Assembly (NCBI GenBank): GCA_041674385.1
Contig: JBAYVU010000005.1
Span: forward strand, 48,333 to 112,332
DNA: 64,000 nucleotides
Direction: 5' to 3'
From: JACRAR01 sp041674385
GTDB lineage: Bacteria; Pseudomonadota; Gammaproteobacteria; Burkholderiales; Rhodocyclaceae
Shown: piece after piece, positions 19,426 to 28,662 of the stretch
Position numbering within the stretch: position 1 is the stretch's first letter
Layout of the letters: every line of letters starts with the position of its first letter
Notes under the pieces: generated by a model
What the model saw: only the letters and a program-made list of their open reading frames with translations
Databases searched by the model: none
What the model was told of the DNA's origin: nothing
Made by a program: the position numbers and the translations under genes

Positions 19426-20760
19426 TCAGGTTTCCTTCCGTACATGGACGATCACAGGCTCGTCGGCTTCATCCTCGATACGCCTCAGGTGGGCGATGGC
19501 GGTGGCATCGAGTGTATAGCCTGCGGCGAGCAGCAGATAGCCGTCGCGGTGCGAAAGATCGTCGGCCAGAACCATGCCGGGGCGCAGCTCGGCAGGGCGC
19601 AGGCCGATTTCGCGCCATTTCGGCTGTTCCTTCCCGGCCAGCCAGATGGCGAAGGCGTCGACCACGCGCGGATCGTAGCGGTGGCTGCGTTTGCCGATGA
19701 TGTATTGCAGCGCCTCGGCCGGCTTGAGTTGGCGTTGCGTCAGGGTGCCGAGTTGCAGCGCGTCGTAGTCGTTCACCACGGCGAGGATGCGTGCTGCCAT
19801 GGGTATGGTATCGCCGGCCAACCCGTCGGGATAGCCGGAACCGTCGAACTGTTCGTGATGGTGGCGTATCGCCAGCACCGCTTCCTGCAGCTGATCCACC
19901 GCCATCAATAGATTTTCTGCGATCACCGGATGTTTCTTCACCAGCACGCGCTCCTTGCCGGAAAGGCTGTCGAAGGGCTTGCTGAGCAGATGATCGGGCA
20001 GCCCGATCTTGCCGATGTCATGAAGCAGCCCGGCCAGCATGGCTTGCTGGGGCGATGCATCGGCCATGTCCATCTGCGTTGCCAGCAGCCGCGCCATGTC
20101 GGCCACGCGCCGACCGTGACCGACGAAGTGGCTGCCTAGAATGCCGCCGCGCAGTTCGGTCAGCCCGGAGAATACCCGTACCGAGTTGATAAAGCCGCGC
20201 TTCAAGTCGCCATGCGCTTTTTCGAGCGAGGCCAAAGTGGCTTGAAGTTGCGTCGTGCGTTCCGCTACCTTCTGTTCGAGGCCGGCGTTGAGTGCGCTGA
20301 GTTCTTCGTTCTGCCGTTGCGTCAGCGCCAGCAGGCGCGCATTTTCGGCGGACAACCGCTGTTGTTCCAGCGCATCGCGCACCGTCAGCACAATTTCCTC
20401 GTCATTCCATGGCTTGGCGATGTAGCGCCAGATTTCACCGCGGTTGATGGCGGCGATGGTCGACTCCATGTCGGCGTAGCCGGTGAGCAGGATGCGCATC
20501 ACGGTCGGCCAGCGGACTCGTACCTGTTCGAGAAACTGCGCACCATCCATTTCCGGCATGCGCATGTCGGAGACGACCAGGTTGACTGCCTCGCGCCCGA
20601 GCACCGCCAGTCCTTCGGCGCCGCTGTTGGCCGTGTGAATCACGTAGCCGTGAGGACGGAATTGCCGGTGCAGCGCCGTGACGATGCCCGGTTCGTCGTC
20701 GACGAACAGCAGCACCGGGCGATGGCCATCGGTATTCTCGTTAGCGCCAGCGAGTATCAT
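19426..20760 (-). CDS. Response regulator with HD-GYP c-di-GMP phosphodiesterase domain
   Basis: 444 residues. The receiver domain (about 14-130) has phospho-acceptor Asp65 (VVSDMRMPEMDG) and the KPW ending (YIAKPWNDE). After a coiled coil (140-185) comes an HD-GYP domain with HDIGKIGLPD (247-256), KHPVIAE and HHEQFDGSGYPDGL (GYP at 309-311), all catalytic motifs intact. It should hydrolyse c-di-GMP under control of phosphorylation, most likely by the hemerythrin kinase 3 nt downstream. An upstream in-frame extension of 42 residues is possible; ATG at 20760 is chosen because the receiver begins shortly after, though no strong ribosome-binding site is seen. Confidence 0.9.
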   Translation of the reverse strand: MILAGANENTDGHRPVLLFVDDEPGIVTALHRQFRPHGYVIHTANSGAEGLAVLGREAVNLVVSDMRMPEMDGAQFLEQVRVRWPTVMRILLTGYADMESTIAAINRGEIWRYIAKPWNDEEIVLTVRDALEQQRLSAENARLLALTQRQNEELSALNAGLEQKVAERTTQLQATLASLEKAHGDLKRGFINSVRVFSGLTELRGGILGSHFVGHGRRVADMARLLATQMDMADASPQQAMLAGLLHDIGKIGLPDHLLSKPFDSLSGKERVLVKKHPVIAENLLMAVDQLQEAVLAIRHHHEQFDGSGYPDGLAGDTIPMAARILAVVNDYDALQLGTLTQRQLKPAEALQYIIGKRSHRYDPRVVDAFAIWLAGKEQPKWREIGLRPAELRPGMVLADDLSHRDGYLLLAAGYTLDATAIAHLRRIEDEADEPVIVHVRKET

Positions 20761-21074
20761 GGTAAAGGTACGGGGATATCCAAGCCTTATGTTACTCCCG
20801 CCGTCGAGCGGCAGGCACTTCACTTGACTAATGCGCGAGGCGGCCTTCGTCTGCCGGGGCTCGGCAAATTTTAAAACCGTAGCCAAATGGTCTAATATTC
20901 AGGTTGAAAACCGGATGCCATAGTCCTAAGGAAGCACTGAATAAGTCCGTCATTCCGGCGAAGGCCGGAATCCAGAAGCCACCTGGATTCCGGGTTCCGC
21001 TACGCGGCCCCGGAATGACGCTATTTCTGTCACCCATATAGGTAATCTTCAATAATGCCTGGGGAGTGTTGCAA
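20761..21074. other. Divergent intergenic region with palindromic repeat
   Basis: 314 nt between the divergent HD-GYP and ethylene-receptor-like genes. It holds the first palindromic repeat (20949-21019) and AT-rich stretches near 20868-20905 containing TAATAT that may serve as promoter DNA. A GGGGAG ribosome-binding site lies about 9 nt before the ATG at 21075. No additional gene is seen. Confidence 0.6.
20949..21019 (+). repeat. Palindromic repeat copy 1 (71 bp)
   Basis: It begins GTCATTCCGG and ends CCGGAATGAC, a perfect 10-bp terminal inverted repeat. Inside are smaller hairpins (CCGGCGAAGGCCGG; GGAATCCAG with CTGGATTCC; a CCGCTACGCGG core). Copy 2 at 43101-43170 is nearly its reverse complement. 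The type resembles dispersed non-coding palindromes common in proteobacterial intergenic DNA. Confidence 0.9.
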
Positions 21075-22097
21075 ATGCCAGACTTCATGATGAGTTGGTT
21101 CGGTAATGAAGGCTTCATGCCGCATGGCCATTGCTTCCTGTGGACGCCGTCGCTGCTATGGACTTTCGTCGTTTCCGACGCATTGATCGTCTTGTCCTAT
21201 TATTCGATCCCGCTTGGCTTACTCTACTTTGTCGGAAAGCGGAAAGACCTCCAGTTCAACTGGATATTCAAGTTGTTCTCGGTTTTCATTTTCGCTTGCG
21301 GGACGACGCATCTGCTCGCCATCTGGACCATCTGGCATCCGGATTATTGGCTGGATGCCGGCGCGAAGGCGATAACTGCCCTGGTATCATTGATTAGCGC
21401 GATTCTCCTGTGGCCGTTGATCCCTCGCGCGGTGCGACTGCCCAGTGCCAGCCAGCTGGAACAGACGGTTGCGCAACTGGAACAGGAGATAGAGGAGCGC
21501 AAAGCCATCGAGGCCGAATTGTCGCGGCTGAAAAATCTCAGCGAAGACAGGTTCCACAGTATATTCAATCAATTTGCCGTCGGCATCGTGGAAGTCGATG
21601 CCACTACGCGCCGCATCCTGCGCGCCAATAACAAATATTGCGAGATCGTGGGATATGGCGAGGATGAGTTGATGCAAGCGAACTCCAGTCCCATCACGTT
21701 TGCCGATGATTTGCAGGCCGACCTGGATAGCCTGCAGGCTTTGCGTGATGGGCAGATCAGGGAATTTACCCTGGAGAAGCGTTATCGCCGCAAAGACGGC
21801 AGCACGATCTGGGTGAATGTGAACGTATCCCCATTATGGAATATAGGCGATCCTCCCGGCGCCTATATCGCCATTGTCCAAGACATCAGTGCGCGCAAGC
21901 TGGCGGAGCAGTCGCTCCAGCAACAGCTTGATGAACTTCGCCGCTGGCATGAGGTTACGCTGGGACGCGAAGAGCGCATACTGGAACTCAAGCGCGAAGT
22001 GAACCAACTGCTGGTGCGGGTCGGCGAGCCGCTACGCTATGCCAGTGTTGAATCAAACAAAGACGGCGGCAATTTGCCCGCCGCACCGAAAACATAA
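21075..22097 (+). CDS. Ethylene-receptor-like membrane domain fused to PAS, no kinase
   Basis: 340 residues. Residues 25-118 form three transmembrane helices resembling the ETR1 ethylene-binding domain. In the first helix SDALIVLSYYSIPLGLLYF keeps Asp35, Tyr42, Ile45 and Pro46, matching ETR1 Asp25, Tyr32, Ile35 and Pro36. In the second, FIFACGTTHLL keeps Ile72, Cys75 and His79, matching Ile62 and the copper ligands Cys65 and His69. An N-terminal FMPHGHCFLW precedes. A coiled coil (about 125-155), a PAS domain (about 155-275) and a second coiled coil (275-315) follow. No kinase, GGDEF or other output is present. ATG 21075 has GGGGAG upstream. The next gene starts 23 nt later. Ligand specificity is inferred from residues only. 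Confidence 0.85.
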   Translation: MPDFMMSWFGNEGFMPHGHCFLWTPSLLWTFVVSDALIVLSYYSIPLGLLYFVGKRKDLQFNWIFKLFSVFIFACGTTHLLAIWTIWHPDYWLDAGAKAITALVSLISAILLWPLIPRAVRLPSASQLEQTVAQLEQEIEERKAIEAELSRLKNLSEDRFHSIFNQFAVGIVEVDATTRRILRANNKYCEIVGYGEDELMQANSSPITFADDLQADLDSLQALRDGQIREFTLEKRYRRKDGSTIWVNVNVSPLWNIGDPPGAYIAIVQDISARKLAEQSLQQQLDELRRWHEVTLGREERILELKREVNQLLVRVGEPLRYASVESNKDGGNLPAAPKT

Positions 22098-22120
22098 CAG
22101 ACGACTCAAATGGTTTTCGA

Positions 22121-25100
22121 ATGATGCTTCGTCCGTGTTCTTTCCCATTCTTCAAGGCGCTGGCCAAGGGCGCCGGACTGGTCAGCGTCTTGGTCGGCGT
22201 GGCGGTCCTGCTCGGCTGGTTGCTGGATAACGCCCTCCTGAAGAGCATTCATCCGAGCCTGGTCGCAATGAAGACCAATACCGCGCTGGGTTTTCTCTTA
22301 TCGGGTGTGGCGCTGTGGTTGAAGGACTCCAGCGTACCCTCTCTGCGGCAGCGGATCGGACAGGCCTGCGCCGGCATCGTGGTTCTGCTCGGCTTGCTGA
22401 CGCTGGTTGAATACCTCGGCGGCGGCAACCTCGGCATAGACCAATTGCTGTTTGAAGAACCGGCAGGCGCCATCGGCACCCTGGCCCCGAACCGTATGGC
22501 GCCGGCTTCTGCGCTAAGCTTCCTGTTCTTTGGGGTGGCACTGCTGCTGAACGGCGAATCGCGGCGTGGCGGTCGTCTGGTCTTTGCCATGGCGGTGCTG
22601 ACAGCCATCCCCGCCATGCTATCGGGACTGAGCTACCTATACGGCGCCACCAACCACTACGGCATCGGTTACTACACGCAGATGGCCGTGCATACCGCGC
22701 TGGGGTTCCTCGTACTTGCCGCAGGGATACTTTGCTTGCAGCCCGAGCGGGGACTGATCCGACTCATTAGCCGCCATGATACGGGTGGCGTGATCGCCCG
22801 CCGCCTGTTGCCCGCGACAATCGTCCTGCCGGTCTTGCTCGAGTGGTCGAACCAGTTCGGCTGGCGAACCAGGGCTATCGAGCCGATATTTGGCGCGGTG
22901 TTTGTCGATGTCGCCAATATCCTATTGTTTTCGGCGCTGATCGTGTGGCTCGCTCGATCAATTTCTCGAGCCGATAGCAAACGCAACTCGATGCATGCAT
23001 TGATAGTGAGGAACGAGGAACTCTATCGATCGCTCTTCGACCACATGCTCAATGGCTTCGCCTATTGCCGCATGCTGTTCGAGCATGGCATCCCCCAGGA
23101 TTTTATTTATTTGAAGGTCAACGCCGCCTTCGAAACACTGACCGGATTAAAAAATGTCGTCGGCAGGAAAGTCAGCGAAGTCATTCCGGGTGCTCGTGCG
23201 ACCAGCCCGGAATTATTTGAAATCTATGGCCGGGTGTCGCTGAGCGGAAAATCGGAGCACTTCGAAATCTACCTGGAAGCGCTGAAGATGTGGTTCTCTA
23301 TCTCGGTATATAGCCCCGAGCGGGAATATTTTGTCGCCGTCTTCGAGGTCATCACCGAGCGTAAGCGGGCGGAATACGCAGCCCGTGCTTCGCAGGCCGA
23401 AACCTCGCGCCTGCTGGCCGAATCCGAGCGGTCGCGGCTGGCATTGCTCAGCATGATGGAGGAGCAGCAGGCGACGCAGGCGGCGCTAAGCCACAGCGAA
23501 AGTCGGTTCCGGGCGCTGATCGAAAATGCCTCGGATATCACCATCGTGATCACCGCCAGCGGTCTGATCAAATATATCAGTCCTTCGGTTAAACGGGTCG
23601 GTGGCTATGATCCCGAGGAAGTGCTTGGCAGAAATATACTGGAGTTCGTTCACCCCGATGATCTGCCGATGATAAAAACTAACCTGGCGCAGATCATGAC
23701 GGACGATTCGGCAAACACGCTTCTTGTCGAAGCGCGTTGCCAGAGGAAGGACGGCCCGTGGCGCACGATGCAGATATTGACCAAGAATCTGCTGGCCAAT
23801 CCGACAGTCGGCGGAATCGTCGTCAACATGCGCGACATCACCGAACGCCGGCTTCAAGAAAAGGCAACCGAGCGACTGAACCGCATTTTCGCATCGCTGA
23901 GCCATGTGAATAAGATCGCCATGCGAGTTCAAACGCAGGAAGAATTGTTTGTGGACACCTGTCGGGTGCTCGTCGATTATGGCCAGTTCAAGATGGCTTG
24001 GATCGGTTGGCTGGATACGGAAACCGGCATCGTTGTGGCCATTGCCCAGTACGGCGACGATTCGGGCTATCTCAGGAACATCCGCATCAGCGCTAACGAT
24101 GAGCCCATCGGCAGAGGCCCTACCGGCACGAGCGTGCGCGAAGGCCGTCCCTATATCTGCAATGATTTCTTCAATGATCCATGCACGGAACCGTGGCGCG
24201 AAGCGGCTGCCGGTGCCGGCTTCAAGTCATCGGCCGCACTGCCCCTCTACCTGAATGGCGTGGTGTCCGGTGCGCTCACCATTTACGCTGCGGAAGCCGG
24301 TTTTTTCGGCGACACGGAAATGGCTTTGATGGAAGAAACCGCCAGGGATATTTCCTTTGCCCTGGATCACATCGCCAGCGAAAACGCCCGCAAGCAGGCA
24401 GAAGAATCCCTGCGCCTGGCCGACCGGGTGTTCCAGAGCACCGCCGAGGGCATTGTCGTGACCGATGCCGATGCCAATATCGTTGCGGTCAATCCGGCCT
24501 TCGAGCTTATCACCGGTTACCGTCAGGCCGAGGTGCTGGGCAAGAATCCGAATTTGCTCCAATCCGGCCGCCAGGACCAGGCTTACTATCGCGACATGTG
24601 GGCCACCCTGCTGGCCAGGGGCCAATGGCACGGCGAGATATGGAACCGTCGCAAGAGCGGCGAAGTTTATCCGGAATGGCTCAACATCAGCGCTGTCAGG
24701 GACATACAAGGCCGCACCAGCCACTATGTGGCCGCGTCCAGCGACATCACTTCGATCAAGCTGGCGCAGCAACAGATCGAGTTCCTGACCCACCACGACG
24801 CCTTGACCGGCCTGCCTAACCGCACCTTGCTCAAGGACCGCCTGGCTCAAGGCATGCAACGCGCCAATCGCGAGAACACGCCGCTGGCGCTGCTTTACCT
24901 GGGACTCGACCACTTCAAGAACATCAACGAAACCCTTGGGCATGCGGTCGGAGACACCGTGCTGCAGGAAGTGGCGCGGCGCCTGACTGAGGCGACGCGC
25001 GCCGGCGACACCCTGGCACGACTGGGCGGCGATGAATTCGTGCTGCTACTGGAAGACGATGTCATCGCCCAACAGGCCACGGTGGCGAGAAAACTGCTGG

Positions 25101-26509
25101 ATTTGTTTACTGCCCCCATCTTCGTTGACGGCAACGAACTGGCGGTGACCGCCAGCATCGGCATCAGCATTTACCCTGACGATGGCGCGGACGCCAGTAC
25201 GCTGCTGCAGCATGCCGACCAGGCCATGCACAATGCCAAAGCGGCAGGGCGGAACACCTACCGCTTCTTCGACCCGGCGCTTTCTGTCGGCGTGCTCGAA
25301 CGCCTAAGCATGGAAGCGGCACTGCGTCGCGCAATGGTGCGCAACGAATTGCTGCTGCATTACCAGCCGCAGGTGGATTTGTATAGCGGCGAAATTGTTG
25401 TGCTGGAAGCCTTGTTGCGCTGGCGACATCCAGAAAAAGGCTTGTTGTTGCCGGCGGAATTCATCCCCTTGGCGGAGGAAACCGACCTGATCGTACAGAT
25501 CGGCGCCTGGGTGCTGCAGGAGGCTTGCCGCCAGTTGCAGGCCTGGCATGCAACTGGTCATGCCAGGTTGTGCGTGTCGGTCAATGTGTCGGCCTTGCAG
25601 TTTACCCATGGCGCCATGGAGGAAACCTTGGCGCAAGTACTGCGCGATACCGGGCTGAATGGCCACTTTGTCGAACTGGAGCTGACCGAAAGCCTGATCA
25701 TGTTCGATTACGACAAGACCAAAGCCTTCCTCAAACGACTCAAGGCGCTGGGCGTCGGGCTGGCGGTCGACAATTTTGGCCTCGGCCATTCCAGCTTGAG
25801 CTACCTCAAACATTTCCCTATCGACAAGCTGAAAATCGATAAATCGTTCATCGGCGGCATCGTTACCGACCGCGACGATGCCGCTATCGTACAGGCGATG
25901 ATTGCGATGGGACATAGCTTGCAGCTGAAAATGATCGCCGAGGGCGTGGAAAGCGAGGCCCAGGCGGGCTATTTGCGCACATTGCATTGCGATCTGATGC
26001 AGGGGTTCTACTTCAGTCATCCCTTGCCGGCAGGCGAGATTCCCGCGCTGTTGAGCACGCATGAAACGCGATCGAGATCCCCGGCGGTCCATGGCGAGCG
26101 TGTGCTGTTGCTGGTGGATGACGAAGTCAACGTATTGTCAGCCTTGAAACGCTTGCTGCGCCACGACGGCTACCATATCCTGACCGCCACCAGCGCCGAG
26201 GAGGGGCTGCAGTTGCTGGCCAAGCATCCCGTCGGCGTGCTCTTGTCCGACCAGCGCATGCCGGGCATGTCAGGCATCGATCTATTGAGCCGGGTGAAGG
26301 TGATGTATCCGAAAGTCATACGCATGATACTGAGCGGCTACACGGATGTGAATAGCATCACCGAAGCGATCAACAGCGGCGAGATTTACAAGTTCATCAC
26401 CAAGCCTTGGGAGGATGAACCCTTGCGCGAAGTGCTCAAGGAGGCTTTCATGAATTACGAAACTAAGCAGACGCTGGAAACGCACCCCAGAACCAAGGGT
26501 GGGCACTAG
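22121..26509 (+). CDS. Multidomain PAS-GAF-GGDEF-EAL-receiver protein with substituted active sites
   Basis: 1462 residues, among the largest proteins here. About eight transmembrane helices (15-280) are followed by PAS (about 300-415), PAS (455-575), GAF (590-755), PAS (765-880), GGDEF (885-1050), EAL (1065-1310) and a C-terminal receiver (1325-1445, Asp1377 in LLSDQRMPGMSG). The GGDEF signature is intact (969-973), but the upstream metal-binding Asp of the usual DLDxFK is Gly928 (LGLDHFK). The EAL domain keeps EALLRW (1096) and the other motifs, but the DDFG pair is DNFG (Asn1218). Either or both activities may be weak or lost. A receiver at the C-terminus is less common than at the N-terminus. 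It is probably cotranscribed with the ethylene-receptor-like gene. Confidence 0.9.
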   Translation: MMLRPCSFPFFKALAKGAGLVSVLVGVAVLLGWLLDNALLKSIHPSLVAMKTNTALGFLLSGVALWLKDSSVPSLRQRIGQACAGIVVLLGLLTLVEYLGGGNLGIDQLLFEEPAGAIGTLAPNRMAPASALSFLFFGVALLLNGESRRGGRLVFAMAVLTAIPAMLSGLSYLYGATNHYGIGYYTQMAVHTALGFLVLAAGILCLQPERGLIRLISRHDTGGVIARRLLPATIVLPVLLEWSNQFGWRTRAIEPIFGAVFVDVANILLFSALIVWLARSISRADSKRNSMHALIVRNEELYRSLFDHMLNGFAYCRMLFEHGIPQDFIYLKVNAAFETLTGLKNVVGRKVSEVIPGARATSPELFEIYGRVSLSGKSEHFEIYLEALKMWFSISVYSPEREYFVAVFEVITERKRAEYAARASQAETSRLLAESERSRLALLSMMEEQQATQAALSHSESRFRALIENASDITIVITASGLIKYISPSVKRVGGYDPEEVLGRNILEFVHPDDLPMIKTNLAQIMTDDSANTLLVEARCQRKDGPWRTMQILTKNLLANPTVGGIVVNMRDITERRLQEKATERLNRIFASLSHVNKIAMRVQTQEELFVDTCRVLVDYGQFKMAWIGWLDTETGIVVAIAQYGDDSGYLRNIRISANDEPIGRGPTGTSVREGRPYICNDFFNDPCTEPWREAAAGAGFKSSAALPLYLNGVVSGALTIYAAEAGFFGDTEMALMEETARDISFALDHIASENARKQAEESLRLADRVFQSTAEGIVVTDADANIVAVNPAFELITGYRQAEVLGKNPNLLQSGRQDQAYYRDMWATLLARGQWHGEIWNRRKSGEVYPEWLNISAVRDIQGRTSHYVAASSDITSIKLAQQQIEFLTHHDALTGLPNRTLLKDRLAQGMQRANRENTPLALLYLGLDHFKNINETLGHAVGDTVLQEVARRLTEATRAGDTLARLGGDEFVLLLEDDVIAQQATVARKLLDLFTAPIFVDGNELAVTASIGISIYPDDGADASTLLQHADQAMHNAKAAGRNTYRFFDPALSVGVLERLSMEAALRRAMVRNELLLHYQPQVDLYSGEIVVLEALLRWRHPEKGLLLPAEFIPLAEETDLIVQIGAWVLQEACRQLQAWHATGHARLCVSVNVSALQFTHGAMEETLAQVLRDTGLNGHFVELELTESLIMFDYDKTKAFLKRLKALGVGLAVDNFGLGHSSLSYLKHFPIDKLKIDKSFIGGIVTDRDDAAIVQAMIAMGHSLQLKMIAEGVESEAQAGYLRTLHCDLMQGFYFSHPLPAGEIPALLSTHETRSRSPAVHGERVLLLVDDEVNVLSALKRLLRHDGYHILTATSAEEGLQLLAKHPVGVLLSDQRMPGMSGIDLLSRVKVMYPKVIRMILSGYTDVNSITEAINSGEIYKFITKPWEDEPLREVLKEAFMNYETKQTLETHPRTKGGH

Positions 26510-26552
26510 AATGACATCGTTCGTCTCTCACTAGAACGACAGGAGGCCGATC

Positions 26553-28643
26553 ATGGATTCAGTCAGTGTATCTCCTGCCGTCATTCCGCAGCAAGAAAAC
26601 CGGGAGTGGCTGCACCTGGTCGCCGATGCCGCGCTTGACGCAATCGTCATGATCGATAACGAGGGAAGGATTTCGCTTTGGAACAAGGCGGCGGAGAGAA
26701 TCTTCGGCTATGCCGCCAGCGAGGCCTTGGGCAAGGATGTGCATGCCCTGATCACTCCGCAGCGCTACCTTGCCGCCAGCGCGCAGGCATTCAGTCATTT
26801 CAGGACCACGGGAGAGGGAGCGGCGCTGGGAAAAACCCTGGAGCTGTACGGCATCAGGAAAAGCGGCGGCGAATTCCCGCTGGAACTGTCTCTTTCTGCG
26901 CTCAACTATCGGGGAAACTGGCTGGCTGTCGGCATGGTGCGCGATATCACCGAACGCAAGCAAGCCGATTTGGCCTTGCAGCAAAGCGAAAACAAATTCC
27001 GTTCCATCATTGAACTGTCCCCGGTGCCGTATGCGCTGAACGATCTGCAACAAAACGTGACTTTGTTGAATCCCGCCTTCGTTAAGGCTTTTGGCTATTC
27101 CATGGAAGATATCCCCACCTTGTCGGATTGGTGGCTCAAAGCCTACCCGGACCGGAAATATCGCGAATGGGTAACGATGGCATTGCGGGATCGCTTGGCA
27201 AAAGTCAAGCAGGAGGGAACGGAGTTTGAACCCCTGGAAGTGAATATTTGCTGCAAGGATGGCAGGGTTCGCACCGCGATGATTTTCTTGGCTAATCTCG
27301 GTGAGTCGTTTAATGGAACGCATCTATCCATTCTTCATGATGTCACCGAACGCAAACAGTTGGAGCAGTCGTTGCGCAAGAGCGCGGCACTCTTGAAACA
27401 GGCCCAGGAAATCACCAGAGTCGCCGGCTGGGAATACGATGTGGCGGCGGGCAAGATGGAGTGGACGGAAGAAGCCTATCGAATTTTCGGCGTTCCCACG
27501 GGTTATGACCTGGACGACGTCGCACAGGATATAGAATTGTTCTTTGCGCCCGAAGCAAGGCCGCATTTGATGGGTGCCTTCACACGACTGGTCGAACAAG
27601 CCGAGCCCTATGATCTTGAGCTGCCTTTCGTCAGCGCCACGGGAAAGAGTAAATGGGTAAAAACCACCGGCCGCGCGGAATTCGTCGATGGCAGCGTGCG
27701 GCGTGTGTTCGGCTGCATAGTCGATATCACCGGGCGCAAGCGGGCAGAAGCCAAAATCCAGGGGCAATTTGAAAATATTGCGACAATCAATGCCCAATTG
27801 ATCGAGACCAACAAACAGTTGACGCAAGCGCACAACCAGTTGCTGCAATCGGAAAAAATGGCCTCGATCGGTCTGCTTGCCGCGGGAGTGGCGCACGAGA
27901 TCAACAACCCGGTCGGTTACGTATATTCCAATCTTGGCACCCTGGAAAAATACCTGGCCGATATTTTGTCGATGGTGAGCAAGTACGAGGAAGCCGAACG
28001 GCTGATGGACGCTCACACCCAGGAAATCGGCGCAATCCGCCAGTTCAAGGCGCAGATCGACCTGGACTATCTCCGCCAGGACATCCATTCCCTGCTCGCC
28101 GAATCGCGTGAAGGGTTGATGCGGGTGAAGAAGATCGTGCTCGACCTCAAGGATTTTTCCCATATCGGCGACAACGAAGGATGGAAGTGGGCGGACCTCC
28201 AGCAAGGGCTGGAGAGTACCCTGAACGTGGTGTGGAACGAGTTGAAGTACAAGTGCGAAGTCGTCAAGGAATACGGCGCACTGCCGCAGATACCCTGTCT
28301 GCCGATGCAACTCAACCAGGTCTTCATGAACCTGCTGGTGAATGCCGCGCAAGCCATCGACTCCAAGGGAACCGTCACCATCCGCACCGGCCAGGAAGGC
28401 GACCGGGTGTGGGTGGAGATTGCCGATACCGGCAGGGGGATTCCGCCGGAAAACCTGCCGCATTTGTTCGATCCCTTCTTTACCACCAAGCCGGTGGGGC
28501 AGGGCACCGGTCTGGGACTGTCGGTATCTTACAGTATCGTCGAAAAGCACCACGGCAAAATCGAGGTGCACAGCGAAGTCGGCAAGGGCGCTACATTCCG
28601 TGTCTGGCTGCCGGTCAAACAGGAAAATATTCCGCAAGCTTGA
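26553..28643 (+). CDS. PAS-PAS-PAS sensor histidine kinase
   Basis: 696 residues without transmembrane segments. Three PAS domains (about 18-138, 145-265, 285-400) precede a coiled coil, HisKA with phospho-His448 (LLAAGVAHEINNP) and HATPase_c (FMNLLVNAAQAI, ADTGRGIPPENL, GTGLGLSVSYSI). An AGGAGG lies about 6 nt before the ATG. The dimerisation-to-ATPase linker (LDYLRQDIHSLLAESREGL) is shared with the kinases at 18052 and 37906. The tandem-receiver gene begins 19 nt downstream and is its likely phosphorylation target. Confidence 0.92.
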   Translation: MDSVSVSPAVIPQQENREWLHLVADAALDAIVMIDNEGRISLWNKAAERIFGYAASEALGKDVHALITPQRYLAASAQAFSHFRTTGEGAALGKTLELYGIRKSGGEFPLELSLSALNYRGNWLAVGMVRDITERKQADLALQQSENKFRSIIELSPVPYALNDLQQNVTLLNPAFVKAFGYSMEDIPTLSDWWLKAYPDRKYREWVTMALRDRLAKVKQEGTEFEPLEVNICCKDGRVRTAMIFLANLGESFNGTHLSILHDVTERKQLEQSLRKSAALLKQAQEITRVAGWEYDVAAGKMEWTEEAYRIFGVPTGYDLDDVAQDIELFFAPEARPHLMGAFTRLVEQAEPYDLELPFVSATGKSKWVKTTGRAEFVDGSVRRVFGCIVDITGRKRAEAKIQGQFENIATINAQLIETNKQLTQAHNQLLQSEKMASIGLLAAGVAHEINNPVGYVYSNLGTLEKYLADILSMVSKYEEAERLMDAHTQEIGAIRQFKAQIDLDYLRQDIHSLLAESREGLMRVKKIVLDLKDFSHIGDNEGWKWADLQQGLESTLNVVWNELKYKCEVVKEYGALPQIPCLPMQLNQVFMNLLVNAAQAIDSKGTVTIRTGQEGDRVWVEIADTGRGIPPENLPHLFDPFFTTKPVGQGTGLGLSVSYSIVEKHHGKIEVHSEVGKGATFRVWLPVKQENIPQA

Positions 28644-28662
28644 TTCATTCAGGAGATAAACC

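Noticed and set aside
20761..21074. Possible c-di-GMP riboswitch upstream of the signalling operon
   Set aside because: I could not find the GEMM-type core or its tetraloop receptor; the structure there is explained by the palindromic repeat.
23175..23205. GTCATTCCGGG inside the 22121 gene, similar to the end of the palindromic repeat
   Set aside because: Only about 11 bases match, without the paired end or internal stems; it is ordinary coding sequence.
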